Assembly (NCBI GenBank): GCA_030427705.1
Contig: JAUIBR010000043.1
Coordinates: 1 to 58,513, forward strand
DNA from: a bacterium
Lineage (GTDB): Bacteria; Myxococcota_A; Bradymonadia; Bradymonadales; Bradymonadaceae
Length of the DNA: 58,513 nucleotides
Direction of reading: 5' to 3'
Below are positions 7,299-15,927 of the stretch, one piece after another. The notes below the pieces were generated by a model, which was not told where the DNA came from, ran no database searches, and saw nothing but the letters and a program-made list of their open reading frames with translations. Positions within the stretch are counted from its first letter, which is position 1. Every line of letters starts with the position of its first letter. The position numbers were made by a program, and so were the translations under genes.

Positions 7299-9470
7299 AT
7301 GACACAAACACAGACCCCACCGGGGCCAAATGACCCCTATCTTTTGTCCCCACTGAAGGATGTGAAGTGCCCACCCCATGCGGTTGTGGTGATCGACGAC
7401 GCTCTCCCAGAGCCGATCCTCGAACACTTCCCCAATGCTGTGCGCGTGCAAGCCGGCGAGTCCCTCAAAACGTTCTCGGCGCTTGAGGCGGTCGCGCAAA
7501 AAATTCTCGAACAACGCTCCAGCAAGCCTCTCACCCTTATCGCCGTGGGCGGAGGCAGCGTCGGAGATGCCATCGGGTTCCTCGCAAGCATCCTCTGGCG
7601 AGGCGTTGAACTATGGCACATTCCGACCACGCTGTTGGCGATGGTCGACTCCGCACATGGCGGAAAAACCGCTGTAAATCTAGGTAAAGCCAAGAACCAA
7701 CTTGGGACGTTCTATCCCGCGAGCAAGGTCTTCATCGTCCCAGAAATCCTCGAAACCCTACCCTTAGCCCAACGCGTCGAAGGACTCGCTGAGCTCGTGA
7801 AAGCATTTTGGTTGGGTGACGCCAAAGCTCTGGATATCTGGATGTCCGATGCGGGCCGATTTGCCAGCGCACCGTTCGAAGAAATCGGGGACACACTAAT
7901 AGATCTATTAATGCACGCGATTGCGGTGAAGTACGATGTCGTGTCGAAAGACCCATTTGAGACCAAAGAGATTCGGACGTTTCTCAACCTGGGTCACACG
8001 GTCGCGCATGCATTGGAGCTCGAGTTGGGCATGTCACATGGCAACGCCGTCTCCTGGGGTTTGGCGTGTGCCGCGGTGCTCAGTCAGAAGCATGGGTTCT
8101 CGCCATTAAACGCCCGCCGCATGTTTGAATCCGTCTATCCACTGCTTGTTCCTCTTGCCGCGGATGCCCTGCCGACATTGGAGCGTTTCTCGGAACTGGT
8201 ATCCAAAGATAAGAAGCGTCGAAACAACGAGCTGCGTTCTGTCTTGTTAAAGGATGTCGCACAGCCCTACGTCACGACGTGCTCCCCCGAAGAATGGCAT
8301 TCGGCCCTCTTAGAAGCGCAGAACAAATGGGCTCAAACCCCTATTCGAGTGCAGCTAACGACAGCGCGAGAAGCCACGATCGACCTGGCGGCAAGCAAGT
8401 CTGAGCAAAATCGAGCGCTTTGCATCCAACATCTATGGCCTGAAGTCCAAATCACCTCTCCGGGGAGCGACGCCGACGATGTACGGCATCTTCGCGCAGC
8501 TCTGGTTGGATTGCGCGATGAGCGCGCGAAAGTGTTCGCCGGAGAAGGTGGAACGACACTGCGCTTCCTTTTGGCGCAGTGTGCAGCTCACACCCGTTCC
8601 GTCTCGATTGAAGCCCAACCTGCGTTGATGAAACGGCCTCATTCAGCACTCATCAACGCGCTACAAAGAGCAGGCGCGACAATAGAAACGACAGTTCGCG
8701 GATATCGCGTTGCGCCGTGGGGCCAGTTTCCGGAAGAGATTACGTTGGAACCCGCGCCGTCGTCGCAACCGGCATCCGCTATCGCCCTTTTGGCCGCATC
8801 CGGCATGCCATTTCGTTTGAGTCTAGATCTAAAGGAGCTACCAAGCCGGGGCTACTTCGACATGACACTCAATATGCTGCGCGCGTCCGGGATTGAACTT
8901 GAGCTCGACGAAATGGGTGTCCGATTTCTAGGACGGACCGTCCCTGGCTCGATCCATGTCAACGCCGACGCCAGTAGCGCTTCGATATTCGCTGCCATGC
9001 CGTCCGTTAACTTCCAATCGAGTAACTTGGGCACATTACAACCCGATGCATCGGCGCCAGACGTTATGGCGCGGGCCGATGCCGGTGAGGTCTCCGCTGC
9101 TGACACACCGGATATGGTACCAGTTTTACTCGCGCGCGCGTGCGTGCGTGGTGTCCCCCTGCGCGTCACCGACGGCGAAATACTCGCCCACAAGGAATCA
9201 AACAGAATTGACGACCTAGCGACATTGCTTCGAGACGCGGGTGCAACCGTGGAGACGACAGCCACGACAATCGAAGTCACGGATTTTGAGCCGGCTCTCG
9301 ACGCACTGCTCGATCCGAAGAACGACCACAGACTGGCCTTTGCCGCAGCAGTGTTATCCGAACGTGGCGTTTTCCGAATTGCGAATCCCTGGGTTGTGAC
9401 CAAAAGCTACCCGCGTTTCTGGCACGATTTGCGTAAGCTTGGGTGGCATATCGAGCCTGTTCAGACTTGA
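7299..9470 (+). CDS. Fused 3-dehydroquinate synthase / EPSP synthase (AroB-AroA)
   Basis: About 723 residues that combine two shikimate-pathway enzymes. Residues 1-345 are dehydroquinate synthase (cyclises DAHP): AVGGGSVGDAIGF, IPTTLLAMVDSAHGGKTAVN, AELVKAFW, NLGHTVAHALE and MSHGNAVSWG. Residues from about 346 are EPSP synthase (joins PEP to shikimate-3-phosphate): LAASKSEQNRAL, AGEGGTTLRFL, ADTPDMVPVLLARA, ILAHKESNRI, DHRLAFAAAV and KSYPRFW. The catalytic motifs look intact in both halves. An upstream GTG at 7278 is also in frame; the ATG at 7299 has AGGTG 9 bases before it. AroB and AroA catalyse non-adjacent steps (2 and 6), and their fusion is known from the fungal AROM protein but is not usual in bacteria. 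Confidence 0.92.
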   Translation: MTQTQTPPGPNDPYLLSPLKDVKCPPHAVVVIDDALPEPILEHFPNAVRVQAGESLKTFSALEAVAQKILEQRSSKPLTLIAVGGGSVGDAIGFLASILWRGVELWHIPTTLLAMVDSAHGGKTAVNLGKAKNQLGTFYPASKVFIVPEILETLPLAQRVEGLAELVKAFWLGDAKALDIWMSDAGRFASAPFEEIGDTLIDLLMHAIAVKYDVVSKDPFETKEIRTFLNLGHTVAHALELELGMSHGNAVSWGLACAAVLSQKHGFSPLNARRMFESVYPLLVPLAADALPTLERFSELVSKDKKRRNNELRSVLLKDVAQPYVTTCSPEEWHSALLEAQNKWAQTPIRVQLTTAREATIDLAASKSEQNRALCIQHLWPEVQITSPGSDADDVRHLRAALVGLRDERAKVFAGEGGTTLRFLLAQCAAHTRSVSIEAQPALMKRPHSALINALQRAGATIETTVRGYRVAPWGQFPEEITLEPAPSSQPASAIALLAASGMPFRLSLDLKELPSRGYFDMTLNMLRASGIELELDEMGVRFLGRTVPGSIHVNADASSASIFAAMPSVNFQSSNLGTLQPDASAPDVMARADAGEVSAADTPDMVPVLLARACVRGVPLRVTDGEILAHKESNRIDDLATLLRDAGATVETTATTIEVTDFEPALDALLDPKNDHRLAFAAAVLSERGVFRIANPWVVTKSYPRFWHDLRKLGWHIEPVQT

Positions 9471-9504
9471 ATTCGGGACGCGTTCGGGCTTACAACCAAG
9501 CTCT

Positions 9505-10263
9505 ATGCGGTTAAAACTCACAACGATTTTGGTCCTATTCAGCGTATTGATCTGCGCGAGCGGATACGCACAGGACCCGCATTCAGCGGATGAGACCGCA
9601 GAAGGCCATTACCGCACAGCGATTCAGCTCTTCGACGAGGGGCGGTACCGATCCGCACTCGATGAGTTTGACGCGGCCATCTCGCTTTCGCCGCAAGCAG
9701 TCTTCTACTGCAACCGTGCGATCGTTCTCATAAAGCTTCAAGAGACCGAACAGGCTGTTCAATCACTCCAAGAGTGTCGCGACCGCTTCGAGGGCGATGA
9801 AGCCGAGAAAGCGCAGATTGATGCGCAGCTACAAGGCGTATCGGCATTTCACAACCACGTGCGGACGATGTCGCCGCAGGTCGCGATTGATATCGCCCGC
9901 GGCGAATTGAAGCCTCCCAAAGACGGTTGGGGGCTGCAGGAGTGGGGCCTCATTACTGCTGGGATAGGCGTTGCTATCTTGGGAGGCGCAATTGCGCTCG
10001 ACCTTTCAAGCGCCAGCCTTAAAGACGAGTACATCGAAGAGTCGAACGGCGGCGACCCCGAACGGTATCAAGAGTTGAGGGATAGTCTGGACTCACGAAA
10101 GTCGATTTTCTGGACCTTAACGGCAGTTGGCGGCGCGACATTCGTGGCCGGCGTGGTCATGGTGTTAATCCCGAATTTCAGTTCCGAGTCAGATGGGTCG
10201 GCGGTCTTGGTGCCAATAATCGGCCAAGATGCGATCGGCGTTCAATCCACTTGGAAGTGGTAA
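9505..10263 (+). CDS. Exported TPR protein with two C-terminal membrane segments
   Basis: 252 residues. The ATG at 9505 is chosen because a signal peptide (MRLKLTTILVLFSVLICASGYAQ) begins there; the frame stays open upstream into aroB-aroA without a better start. Residues about 30-110 contain TPR-like helices (GHYRTAIQLFDEGRYRSALD, FYCNRAIVLIKL). Two glycine-rich hydrophobic segments follow (WGLITAGIGVAILGGAIAL and FWTLTAVGGATFVAGVVMVL). The layout resembles the TPR proteins of unknown function common in myxobacteria. The Shine-Dalgarno is weak, and the gene starts 34 bp after aroB-aroA, so coupling is likely. Confidence 0.7.
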   Translation: MRLKLTTILVLFSVLICASGYAQDPHSADETAEGHYRTAIQLFDEGRYRSALDEFDAAISLSPQAVFYCNRAIVLIKLQETEQAVQSLQECRDRFEGDEAEKAQIDAQLQGVSAFHNHVRTMSPQVAIDIARGELKPPKDGWGLQEWGLITAGIGVAILGGAIALDLSSASLKDEYIEESNGGDPERYQELRDSLDSRKSIFWTLTAVGGATFVAGVVMVLIPNFSSESDGSAVLVPIIGQDAIGVQSTWKW

Positions 10264-10319
10264 AAAACTAGACATCGAGCGCACTTGCGACATAATCAGA
10301 CACGCAAGAGTTCGCCGAT

Positions 10320-10348
10320 TTGACGTTTTAGGAAAAAATGTTCATATT
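10320..10348 (+). promoter_or_regulatory. Predicted sigma-70 promoter for the MepA-like gene
   Basis: TTGACG (10320-10325), a 17-bp spacer, then CATATT (10343-10348), about 50 bp upstream of the ATG at 10399. It sits in the 135-bp gap after the TPR gene. This is a motif match only. Confidence 0.45.
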
Positions 10349-10398
10349 CCCCGGTTCGTCCCACGGGACGTTAACTGTTTGGAACATTGAATTTTATT

Positions 10399-11433
10399 AT
10401 GTTTAGCAAAAAGCGAATACTGGTTCTGTTGAGCCTTATAACGCTCCCGCTAATTAGCGTAGCCCCGAGCGAACCGCTTGCACAAAGCACGGTCGCCGTC
10501 AGCCCGTCCATCCGTGTCGCGGCGACGTGGGCGGCTCCACTTGCATCCACATCACTTTTGGACCCAACCTTCTTGGCTCAGCTGAACCTGCTGGCGTCCC
10601 GTGGTGTTTGGGAACTTCCGCCTGAAGAACCTTCGTGGCCGATGATGGACGAGGAACCGCTCGTCTCCACACGTCAAATGGACGTGATGTACCACACGGT
10701 CAAGAAGTACCAGACGAAGGTGAAAGTTCGGGCGATGTACAAGATCGGGTACAAGACGCTGCAGCAGCTGAATCCCGATATCGACATCAATAACCTGCAG
10801 GAAGGCCAAGAGATTGTCGTTTGGCGCCGAAATCCCAACCGACTTTCTGAGTCGCGGGGCAAGGCGAATCGCGGTCGACTTCGATTTGGAGAGCCTCTTC
10901 CTCCGGGCGAGGGCTACATCCGACTGTTCCCTCACCGCACGTTCGGCACCTACTACACGGTCAGCGAGATCGTACGAGTACTGGACCGATACCACGCACT
11001 ATATCCGGACGCGTCCCCGCTGATTGTTGGTGATATCAGCTTCCGAGGTGGCCGCCGTATTCGCCCACACCGCTCACACCGAACGGGACGTGATGTCGAT
11101 ATCACCTACCCGCGGCACAACGAGCCCCCGGCCTACAATCGATTCCATCACATCCGTCGCAAAGACTTCGACGTTGAGCGCACGTTCTGGTTGTTGAAGG
11201 ATTTCATCGATGGCGGAAACGTCGAGTACATCTTCGTGAATCGCCGTTGGCAGCGAAAACTTCGCAAGTACGGACAAGAGCAAGGCGCCCCCGACGAGTG
11301 GTTGAGCGCTGTGTTCCAGAGTGGTTCGATGCGACCTGGCAAGGCAATCATTCGCCACGCCAAGGGGCACGACAAACACTTCCACATTCGATTTAAGTGT
11401 CAGAACACCGACCGACGCTGCATCGACTACTAG
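10399..11433 (+). CDS. LysM-linked penicillin-insensitive murein endopeptidase (MepA-like)
   Basis: 344 residues from the ATG at 10399; a TTG at 10387 is also in frame but less likely. A signal peptide comes first, then a LysM-like module (about residues 97-142; YHTVKKYQ, LQQLNPDID, LQEGQEIVV) for peptidoglycan binding. The catalytic domain has the LAS metallopeptidase zinc motifs: HRSHRTGRDVDI, with a late GHDKHFHIRF. The family cleaves D-Ala-meso-DAP cross-links in the periplasm. The stop abuts exactly the stop of the convergent kinase gene, leaving no room for a terminator. In a predatory lineage such an enzyme could serve wall remodelling or attack on prey; the sequence does not distinguish these. 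Confidence 0.88.
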   Translation: MFSKKRILVLLSLITLPLISVAPSEPLAQSTVAVSPSIRVAATWAAPLASTSLLDPTFLAQLNLLASRGVWELPPEEPSWPMMDEEPLVSTRQMDVMYHTVKKYQTKVKVRAMYKIGYKTLQQLNPDIDINNLQEGQEIVVWRRNPNRLSESRGKANRGRLRFGEPLPPGEGYIRLFPHRTFGTYYTVSEIVRVLDRYHALYPDASPLIVGDISFRGGRRIRPHRSHRTGRDVDITYPRHNEPPAYNRFHHIRRKDFDVERTFWLLKDFIDGGNVEYIFVNRRWQRKLRKYGQEQGAPDEWLSAVFQSGSMRPGKAIIRHAKGHDKHFHIRFKCQNTDRRCIDY

Positions 11434-12972
11434 CTAATCCAACATCTTGATTCTTTCATAGTCGAGCCGGACGTCGACCTGAACGTCTTTGTCTGGCACG
11501 ACGCGAATCGTCTTGTTCTTGTATCCCAATAGCGAAACGCGGATGACGACCTGCTTGTCCGAGCGACCGATCTTCCGGGTTAGCGGGGTGTTGCCGATGG
11601 GTGCGCCATCCAACGTCACGGAGGCATCGCTTGGCGTAGACTTGATGAAAATCGCAACCTTTTCGACGGCGTTCTCGTCTGGCTTTTCGACGGCTTCCTT
11701 AGGCTCTTTGGGCTCTTTGGGTTTTTTCCGGCGGTCTGGATTTCGGACGCGAAGTCCCTCGTCCATTGAAAACTCAATTTCTCCCGCGTCGCCCTCAGCA
11801 TCGGCGCCCATATCAGCACTGCCCAGATCGGGTGCCTTCGCAATCACGGGTTCTTCGACCGGCTCTTCGATCTTCGGAGCCATATCAGGCTCTGGCGCAT
11901 TTCCAAGATCAGGCGTAGCCACGACCACCGGCTCCGGAGAGTCGACGGCCTCTTTCGCTAACCAGAACTTCCATGCAATCGAGAGCATCAAGATGGTAAT
12001 CAACGCCCCAACCATCGCATAGATTGCGGGATTGGCTTGTTTCGGAGGCGGCATCTCCTCTTGTTCTTCGGTTTGACGCCTCTCCTCCAGGTCCGCGGTC
12101 TGATTCGAATTGAGCAGCTCACGTAGAGCTACCGCAGACTCGATGCGGTCTTCAGGCTGCTTCTCCAAGCATGCCTGCACTGCAACGTCCAGGGTCGACC
12201 CCTCCAACGTGCCAGGAAGATAAGGCGCGTCGTCGCGAAGATGTCGAACCATCACCGCACTTGGACTCTGGGCCTCAAACGGATGCTCACCCGTCAACAT
12301 CTCGTAGAGGATGACCCCAATCGCGTAGATATCTGCGCGATGATCGATCGGGTCACCAACAATGTTTTCCGGACTCATATAATGAGGCGTGCCCAAGACC
12401 GTGCCGTCTTGCGTCAACGTTTTCAACGCACCGGAGCCATGTTCATCCTGCTGAAGTTTGGCGATGCCGAAGTCGAGGACCTTGACGACCTCCTCCGTGA
12501 TGCCTTCGAGCGGATTACTCTTGAGAAGAACGATATTGTCCGGCTTAAGATCGCGATGAACAACGCCCTGTGCATGTGCGTACTCCAGCGCATCAAGCAG
12601 CATGAACGTGATTTCGCGCGCCTTCATCGGCGGCAGCGGAGCCTCGGTCTTGATGAGGTCCGAGAGCGTGCGGCCCTCGACGTACTCCACCGCCATGTAG
12701 AGCAGCCCTTCGTCCACGCCGTAGTCATAGAGTTTGATGATATTGCCGTGGTCCAGCAGGCTAATCAGCTGCGCTTCGCGTTGGAAACGTTGGACAATAT
12801 CGGTGTGGAGGAATGCCTGAGGCAGCAATGTCTTAAGCGCGACATCGCGTCCGAGGTCCGTCTGGGTCGCGCGAAAAACTACGCCGTAGGCGCCGCGACC
12901 GAGTTCCTCGATGACTCGATACTTCCCAGCGATAACGTCGCCGGGTGTAGGAATGGAGAAGCTCTCCGACAC
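11434..12972 (-). CDS. Transmembrane Ser/Thr protein kinase with C-terminal PEGA domain
   Basis: 512 residues, GTG start. The N-terminal Hanks kinase is complete: LGRGAYGVVF (P-loop), DVALKTL (VAIK Lys), VVHRDLKPDNIVL (catalytic loop), VLDFGIAKL (DFG) and GTPHYMSPE. After a charged linker a single membrane helix (YAMVGALITILMLSIAWKFW, about residue 330) is followed by a Pro/Glu-rich stretch. A C-terminal PEGA domain (STPSDASVTLDGAPIGNTPL) should lie outside the cytoplasmic membrane. The PEGA domain may sense envelope ligands. The gene is divergent from the HEAT gene at 13153. Confidence 0.93.
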   Translation of the reverse strand: MSESFSIPTPGDVIAGKYRVIEELGRGAYGVVFRATQTDLGRDVALKTLLPQAFLHTDIVQRFQREAQLISLLDHGNIIKLYDYGVDEGLLYMAVEYVEGRTLSDLIKTEAPLPPMKAREITFMLLDALEYAHAQGVVHRDLKPDNIVLLKSNPLEGITEEVVKVLDFGIAKLQQDEHGSGALKTLTQDGTVLGTPHYMSPENIVGDPIDHRADIYAIGVILYEMLTGEHPFEAQSPSAVMVRHLRDDAPYLPGTLEGSTLDVAVQACLEKQPEDRIESAVALRELLNSNQTADLEERRQTEEQEEMPPPKQANPAIYAMVGALITILMLSIAWKFWLAKEAVDSPEPVVVATPDLGNAPEPDMAPKIEEPVEEPVIAKAPDLGSADMGADAEGDAGEIEFSMDEGLRVRNPDRRKKPKEPKEPKEAVEKPDENAVEKVAIFIKSTPSDASVTLDGAPIGNTPLTRKIGRSDKQVVIRVSLLGYKNKTIRVVPDKDVQVDVRLDYERIKMLD

Positions 12973-13152
12973 GAGGAGTTAGCCCTTTCGCATTAGTAAG
13001 CGCTTTGAACCACGAGACAAAAGCGTAACTGCAACAGTAAACACAGGCAAGAAGCGCCCTTAATCCTTGCCACCCACCCAAGTGGTTTTTATGTTGTCTG
13101 ACCTCGCGGCTGTAAACTACACAGCCCACGTCGCCTAAATAAGGATGTTGCT

Positions 13153-13905
13153 ATGGGATTTTTGGATTTCCTATTCGATAAAGAAGCTGCAGAAAAAAAG
13201 AAGATTGCGAAAATGCAGAAGACGGTCACAAACATGTATGTGCAGCCCCAAGAGCGGCAATACACGTTGCAGACCCTTCGTGATATCGGCACGCCGGAAG
13301 CGATCCGCGCGATGCTGGCGCGTTTTGGTGAGAGCGCACCAAACACCACGGTCGACGGTGAGGAAAAAGAGTACGTCTACGACATCATGACGGATATGTG
13401 CCGGCACAATCCCCAGACCATCGATATCTTGGTTGACCATATCCGAGCTTCGGAATCGAAGATCAATTGGCCGATAAAGATCCTCCAGGACATTTACGAC
13501 TACAACGAGATGTCGACCTTTCTGAAGTCGATCCTGGAGTCGTGTGACACGGAGTACCAACGCGACCCCGAAAAGAAGCAGGAAGTTATCCTCCGCGCTG
13601 CCGAATTCGAGGACGAAGACCTCGCCAAAGAAGTCGCTCGGTTTGTGGATGATCAGAATGAAACCGTGCGATTCCTGACCGTTGAAACCCTGCTACAACA
13701 GGGCTTCGAGGACATTTCGGTTCCTGCGCTACGCAAGGTTTTGGCAGACGAAGACTCGCTACGTATCGTTCAGAAGGTTTCCGAAGCGTTTGCAGCAAAT
13801 CAGAGTTGGACGATCCCTGAGGATGAGCGCGAAGCGATCGAACTCGCGCTCCCCGAAGAATACGCCCTGCACAAAAGCGGCTACATCCACAAGAAGCGGA
13901 CCTAG
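13153..13905 (+). CDS. HEAT-repeat protein
   Basis: 250 residues, with a strong Shine-Dalgarno (AAGGA, 8 bases upstream). After a basic N-terminal helix (FLFDKEAAEKKKIAKMQ) it is built of helical repeats of about 30 residues (QYTLQTLRDIGTPEAIRAML, VRFLTVETLLQQGFEDISVP, ALRKVLADEDSLRIVQKV), typical of HEAT/PBS-lyase-like scaffolds. No enzyme motif was seen. It opens the plus-strand run that leads into def-fmt-rsmB-rpe, so it may be cotranscribed with those translation genes. A specific function cannot be assigned. Confidence 0.75.
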   Translation: MGFLDFLFDKEAAEKKKIAKMQKTVTNMYVQPQERQYTLQTLRDIGTPEAIRAMLARFGESAPNTTVDGEEKEYVYDIMTDMCRHNPQTIDILVDHIRASESKINWPIKILQDIYDYNEMSTFLKSILESCDTEYQRDPEKKQEVILRAAEFEDEDLAKEVARFVDDQNETVRFLTVETLLQQGFEDISVPALRKVLADEDSLRIVQKVSEAFAANQSWTIPEDEREAIELALPEEYALHKSGYIHKKRT

Positions 13906-13908
13906 ACT

Positions 13909-14520
13909 TTGATTGAGGTCATCGCATCTGGAGAATCAGCGGCGCCATCAGATTGGGCGCCGCTTTGGTTTGGGAAGACCGCTGGGGCCAGATCGGGCGT
14001 AATCGTGGTTCCGATGGCGACCTACTGTGGTCTTCCTGCGTGGGACGATGCGCCCGAAGGCTTGGACGCATCGGGTGCGTGGGCGCTCTTTGATGTCGAG
14101 AAGTTTGCGCGAATGTTGCTCCGGCAGAGCGTCGCTGCGTACGAGACTCTCACCGCTGGTTCTGGCGAACTCTTGGACGTCCGCGCCAAACTGGCCACCG
14201 ACGCGCTGTCTCAGACGATAACCACCAACCTTTGCGACGCTGCAGTGACCGCGGCATCGATGGGAAACGAGAAACGCGCCCGGATTCTACTCGCCAGCGC
14301 CGTCCACCTGAGTACCAACGCCATCGCGACGTTGGACCCAAAGGTGCTTCAAACCGAGGTACCGGGCGTCTTTGGCTGCGAAAGCGACCTGCTGCATGCG
14401 CGTATCGAAACAACGCGTGGAGACCTGAGCACGAAAAACGTGCTTCCACCCGCTCCAAGCGGTTATCATCGTGTAAGCGACTGGGTTGTCGCCACGCGAA
14501 TGGACACGCTCGGAACATGA
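13909..14520 (+). CDS. Conserved-looking protein of unknown function
   Basis: 203 residues if started at the TTG 3 bp after the HEAT gene; an internal ATG at 14014 is the alternative. I do not recognise the family. The middle is helical and Ala-rich (LLRQSVAAYETLTAGSGELL, then LCDAAVTAASMGNEKRARIL), like a helical bundle or short TPR. No signal peptide, membrane helix or catalytic motif was seen. The stop overlaps the next start (ATGA), so it is translationally coupled to the pseudo-receiver/J-domain gene. Confidence 0.6.
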   Translation: MIEVIASGESAAPSDWAPLWFGKTAGARSGVIVVPMATYCGLPAWDDAPEGLDASGAWALFDVEKFARMLLRQSVAAYETLTAGSGELLDVRAKLATDALSQTITTNLCDAAVTAASMGNEKRARILLASAVHLSTNAIATLDPKVLQTEVPGVFGCESDLLHARIETTRGDLSTKNVLPPAPSGYHRVSDWVVATRMDTLGT

Positions 14521-15326
14521 TTCAATTGCTCATCATCGGCAGGTCAGCTGGCCAATGGGCTTCTAAACTGGAAGTCATCGGGCCTGCCATGTCGATCAAT
14601 ACGGCTCGCCTTCCCGCCGCCGGTATCCGTGAGATCGAGCGCAGTCCACCCGACGCCGTGATTCTTGAGGCCAAGAGCTCAACACGTGCTCTCTCGCTAG
14701 CCATCGCGGTGAAGTCACGGCCGATTGGGGAGTTCATTCCGGTGATCGCAATCGCACCTGACGACGCGGCTGAAAATGCGCCAGGACGAGAGAGCGTCGA
14801 AGACCTATTGCCTCCAACCGTAGACGCAAAAGTGCTGATGCGGACTTTGGAAACCGCGCTTGGTCTGGAACCAAACGAGCTTGAGACTCAGGAAACGCCA
14901 AGAACGCTGAGCGAACCAACGTCGCCCTCGATGGTGGAAGAAAGTGAGTTCGAGCTCGAAGAGATCATCGAAGGCCCGGAAGACGACCCCGGTCCACAAA
15001 AACTGAGCTCACGGGATATCTTCGGCGAGCGTGCCGGTGAGCGCGCTCGCATCGATGTCGATGAAGCCACGATCCGCCGAAAACTGCGGGCAGTGCGACA
15101 CGAGGACTACTTCGCAATTCTAGAGATTCCTCGCGCTTCGGAAACACCTGCAGTTCGTGACGCGTTCCACAGGATGCGCGACGCCTACACAAAGAACATC
15201 GAGTTTGACCTCGCGCACCGATACCAAGAGGATTTGCGGGAGATTCACGATGCCTTCGAAGACGCTTGGGCAGTGCTCGGTGACCCGGATTTACGAGCGT
15301 CCTACCTGCAACACACGACCAAGTAA
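14517..15326 (+). CDS. Pseudo-receiver and J-domain-like protein
   Basis: 269 residues. Residues 1-120 look like a CheY receiver fold, but the strand that should carry the phosphoacceptor Asp reads PDAVILEAKSS, with Glu in its place, and the N-terminal acidic pair is absent (LLIIGRSAG). A Glu/Pro-rich linker follows. Residues about 190-265 resemble a DnaJ J domain (DYFAILEIPRASETPAVRDAF, AWAVLGDPDLRASYL) without the HPD tripeptide needed to stimulate DnaK. It is probably a scaffold or adaptor rather than a classical regulator or cochaperone. The ATG overlaps the preceding stop. Confidence 0.7.
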   Translation: MIQLLIIGRSAGQWASKLEVIGPAMSINTARLPAAGIREIERSPPDAVILEAKSSTRALSLAIAVKSRPIGEFIPVIAIAPDDAAENAPGRESVEDLLPPTVDAKVLMRTLETALGLEPNELETQETPRTLSEPTSPSMVEESEFELEEIIEGPEDDPGPQKLSSRDIFGERAGERARIDVDEATIRRKLRAVRHEDYFAILEIPRASETPAVRDAFHRMRDAYTKNIEFDLAHRYQEDLREIHDAFEDAWAVLGDPDLRASYLQHTTK

Positions 15327-15393
15327 CGCGCGACGGCTTGATTCTGTGCGCACATCGATCTAAACGGATCGCTGGAATACCTGTGAGGTTACG

Positions 15394-15927
15394 ATGGCAG
15401 TTCGAGATATCGTTCTCTACCCAAATGATGTGCTCTCTACGCCCGCGAAAGATGTCGACAAGGTCGATGACGACGTGCAGCAGCTTGTCCAAGACTTGGC
15501 TGACACGATGTACGACGCGCCTGGCGTCGGATTGGCGGCGCCCCAGATTGGTGTGTTGAAGCGAGTTACCGTGATCGACATCTCCAAGCCGGACGAAGAG
15601 AACAACCTTCTGGTGCTCATCAATCCGCAGATTGTCGAAAGAAGCGGCAAGATCACGTGGGAAGAGGGATGTCTCAGCTTCCCTGGTCTCTACGAAAAAA
15701 TTGATCGTGCTCGCCAGGTCAAGGTGCGCGCGCTCAACGTTGAAGGCGAAGTGTTTGAGGTAGAAGGCGAGGAGCTGCTAGCGGTCGCTATGCAGCATGA
15801 GATCGACCATCTAGACGGCGTCTTGTTCACCGACCGGATGAGCCAACTCAAGAAGCGCCGCGCGATGAAGAAGTATAAGAAGATTCTTGATCGTCGCGAA
15901 GAAGCGGCTGAAGACGAGGACGAATGA
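15394..15927 (+). CDS. def: Peptide deformylase
   Basis: 177 residues. Removes the formyl group from the N-terminal Met of new proteins, using a bound metal. The three family motifs are present: GVGLAAPQIG, EGCLSFPG (metal-binding Cys) and MQHEIDHLDG (two His ligands and the catalytic Glu). The C-terminus is a charged Lys/Glu-rich tail. The stop overlaps the fmt start by 4 bp, the classic def-fmt arrangement. The ATG lies 67 bp after the J-domain-like gene. Confidence 0.97.
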   Translation: MAVRDIVLYPNDVLSTPAKDVDKVDDDVQQLVQDLADTMYDAPGVGLAAPQIGVLKRVTVIDISKPDEENNLLVLINPQIVERSGKITWEEGCLSFPGLYEKIDRARQVKVRALNVEGEVFEVEGEELLAVAMQHEIDHLDGVLFTDRMSQLKKRRAMKKYKKILDRREEAAEDEDE

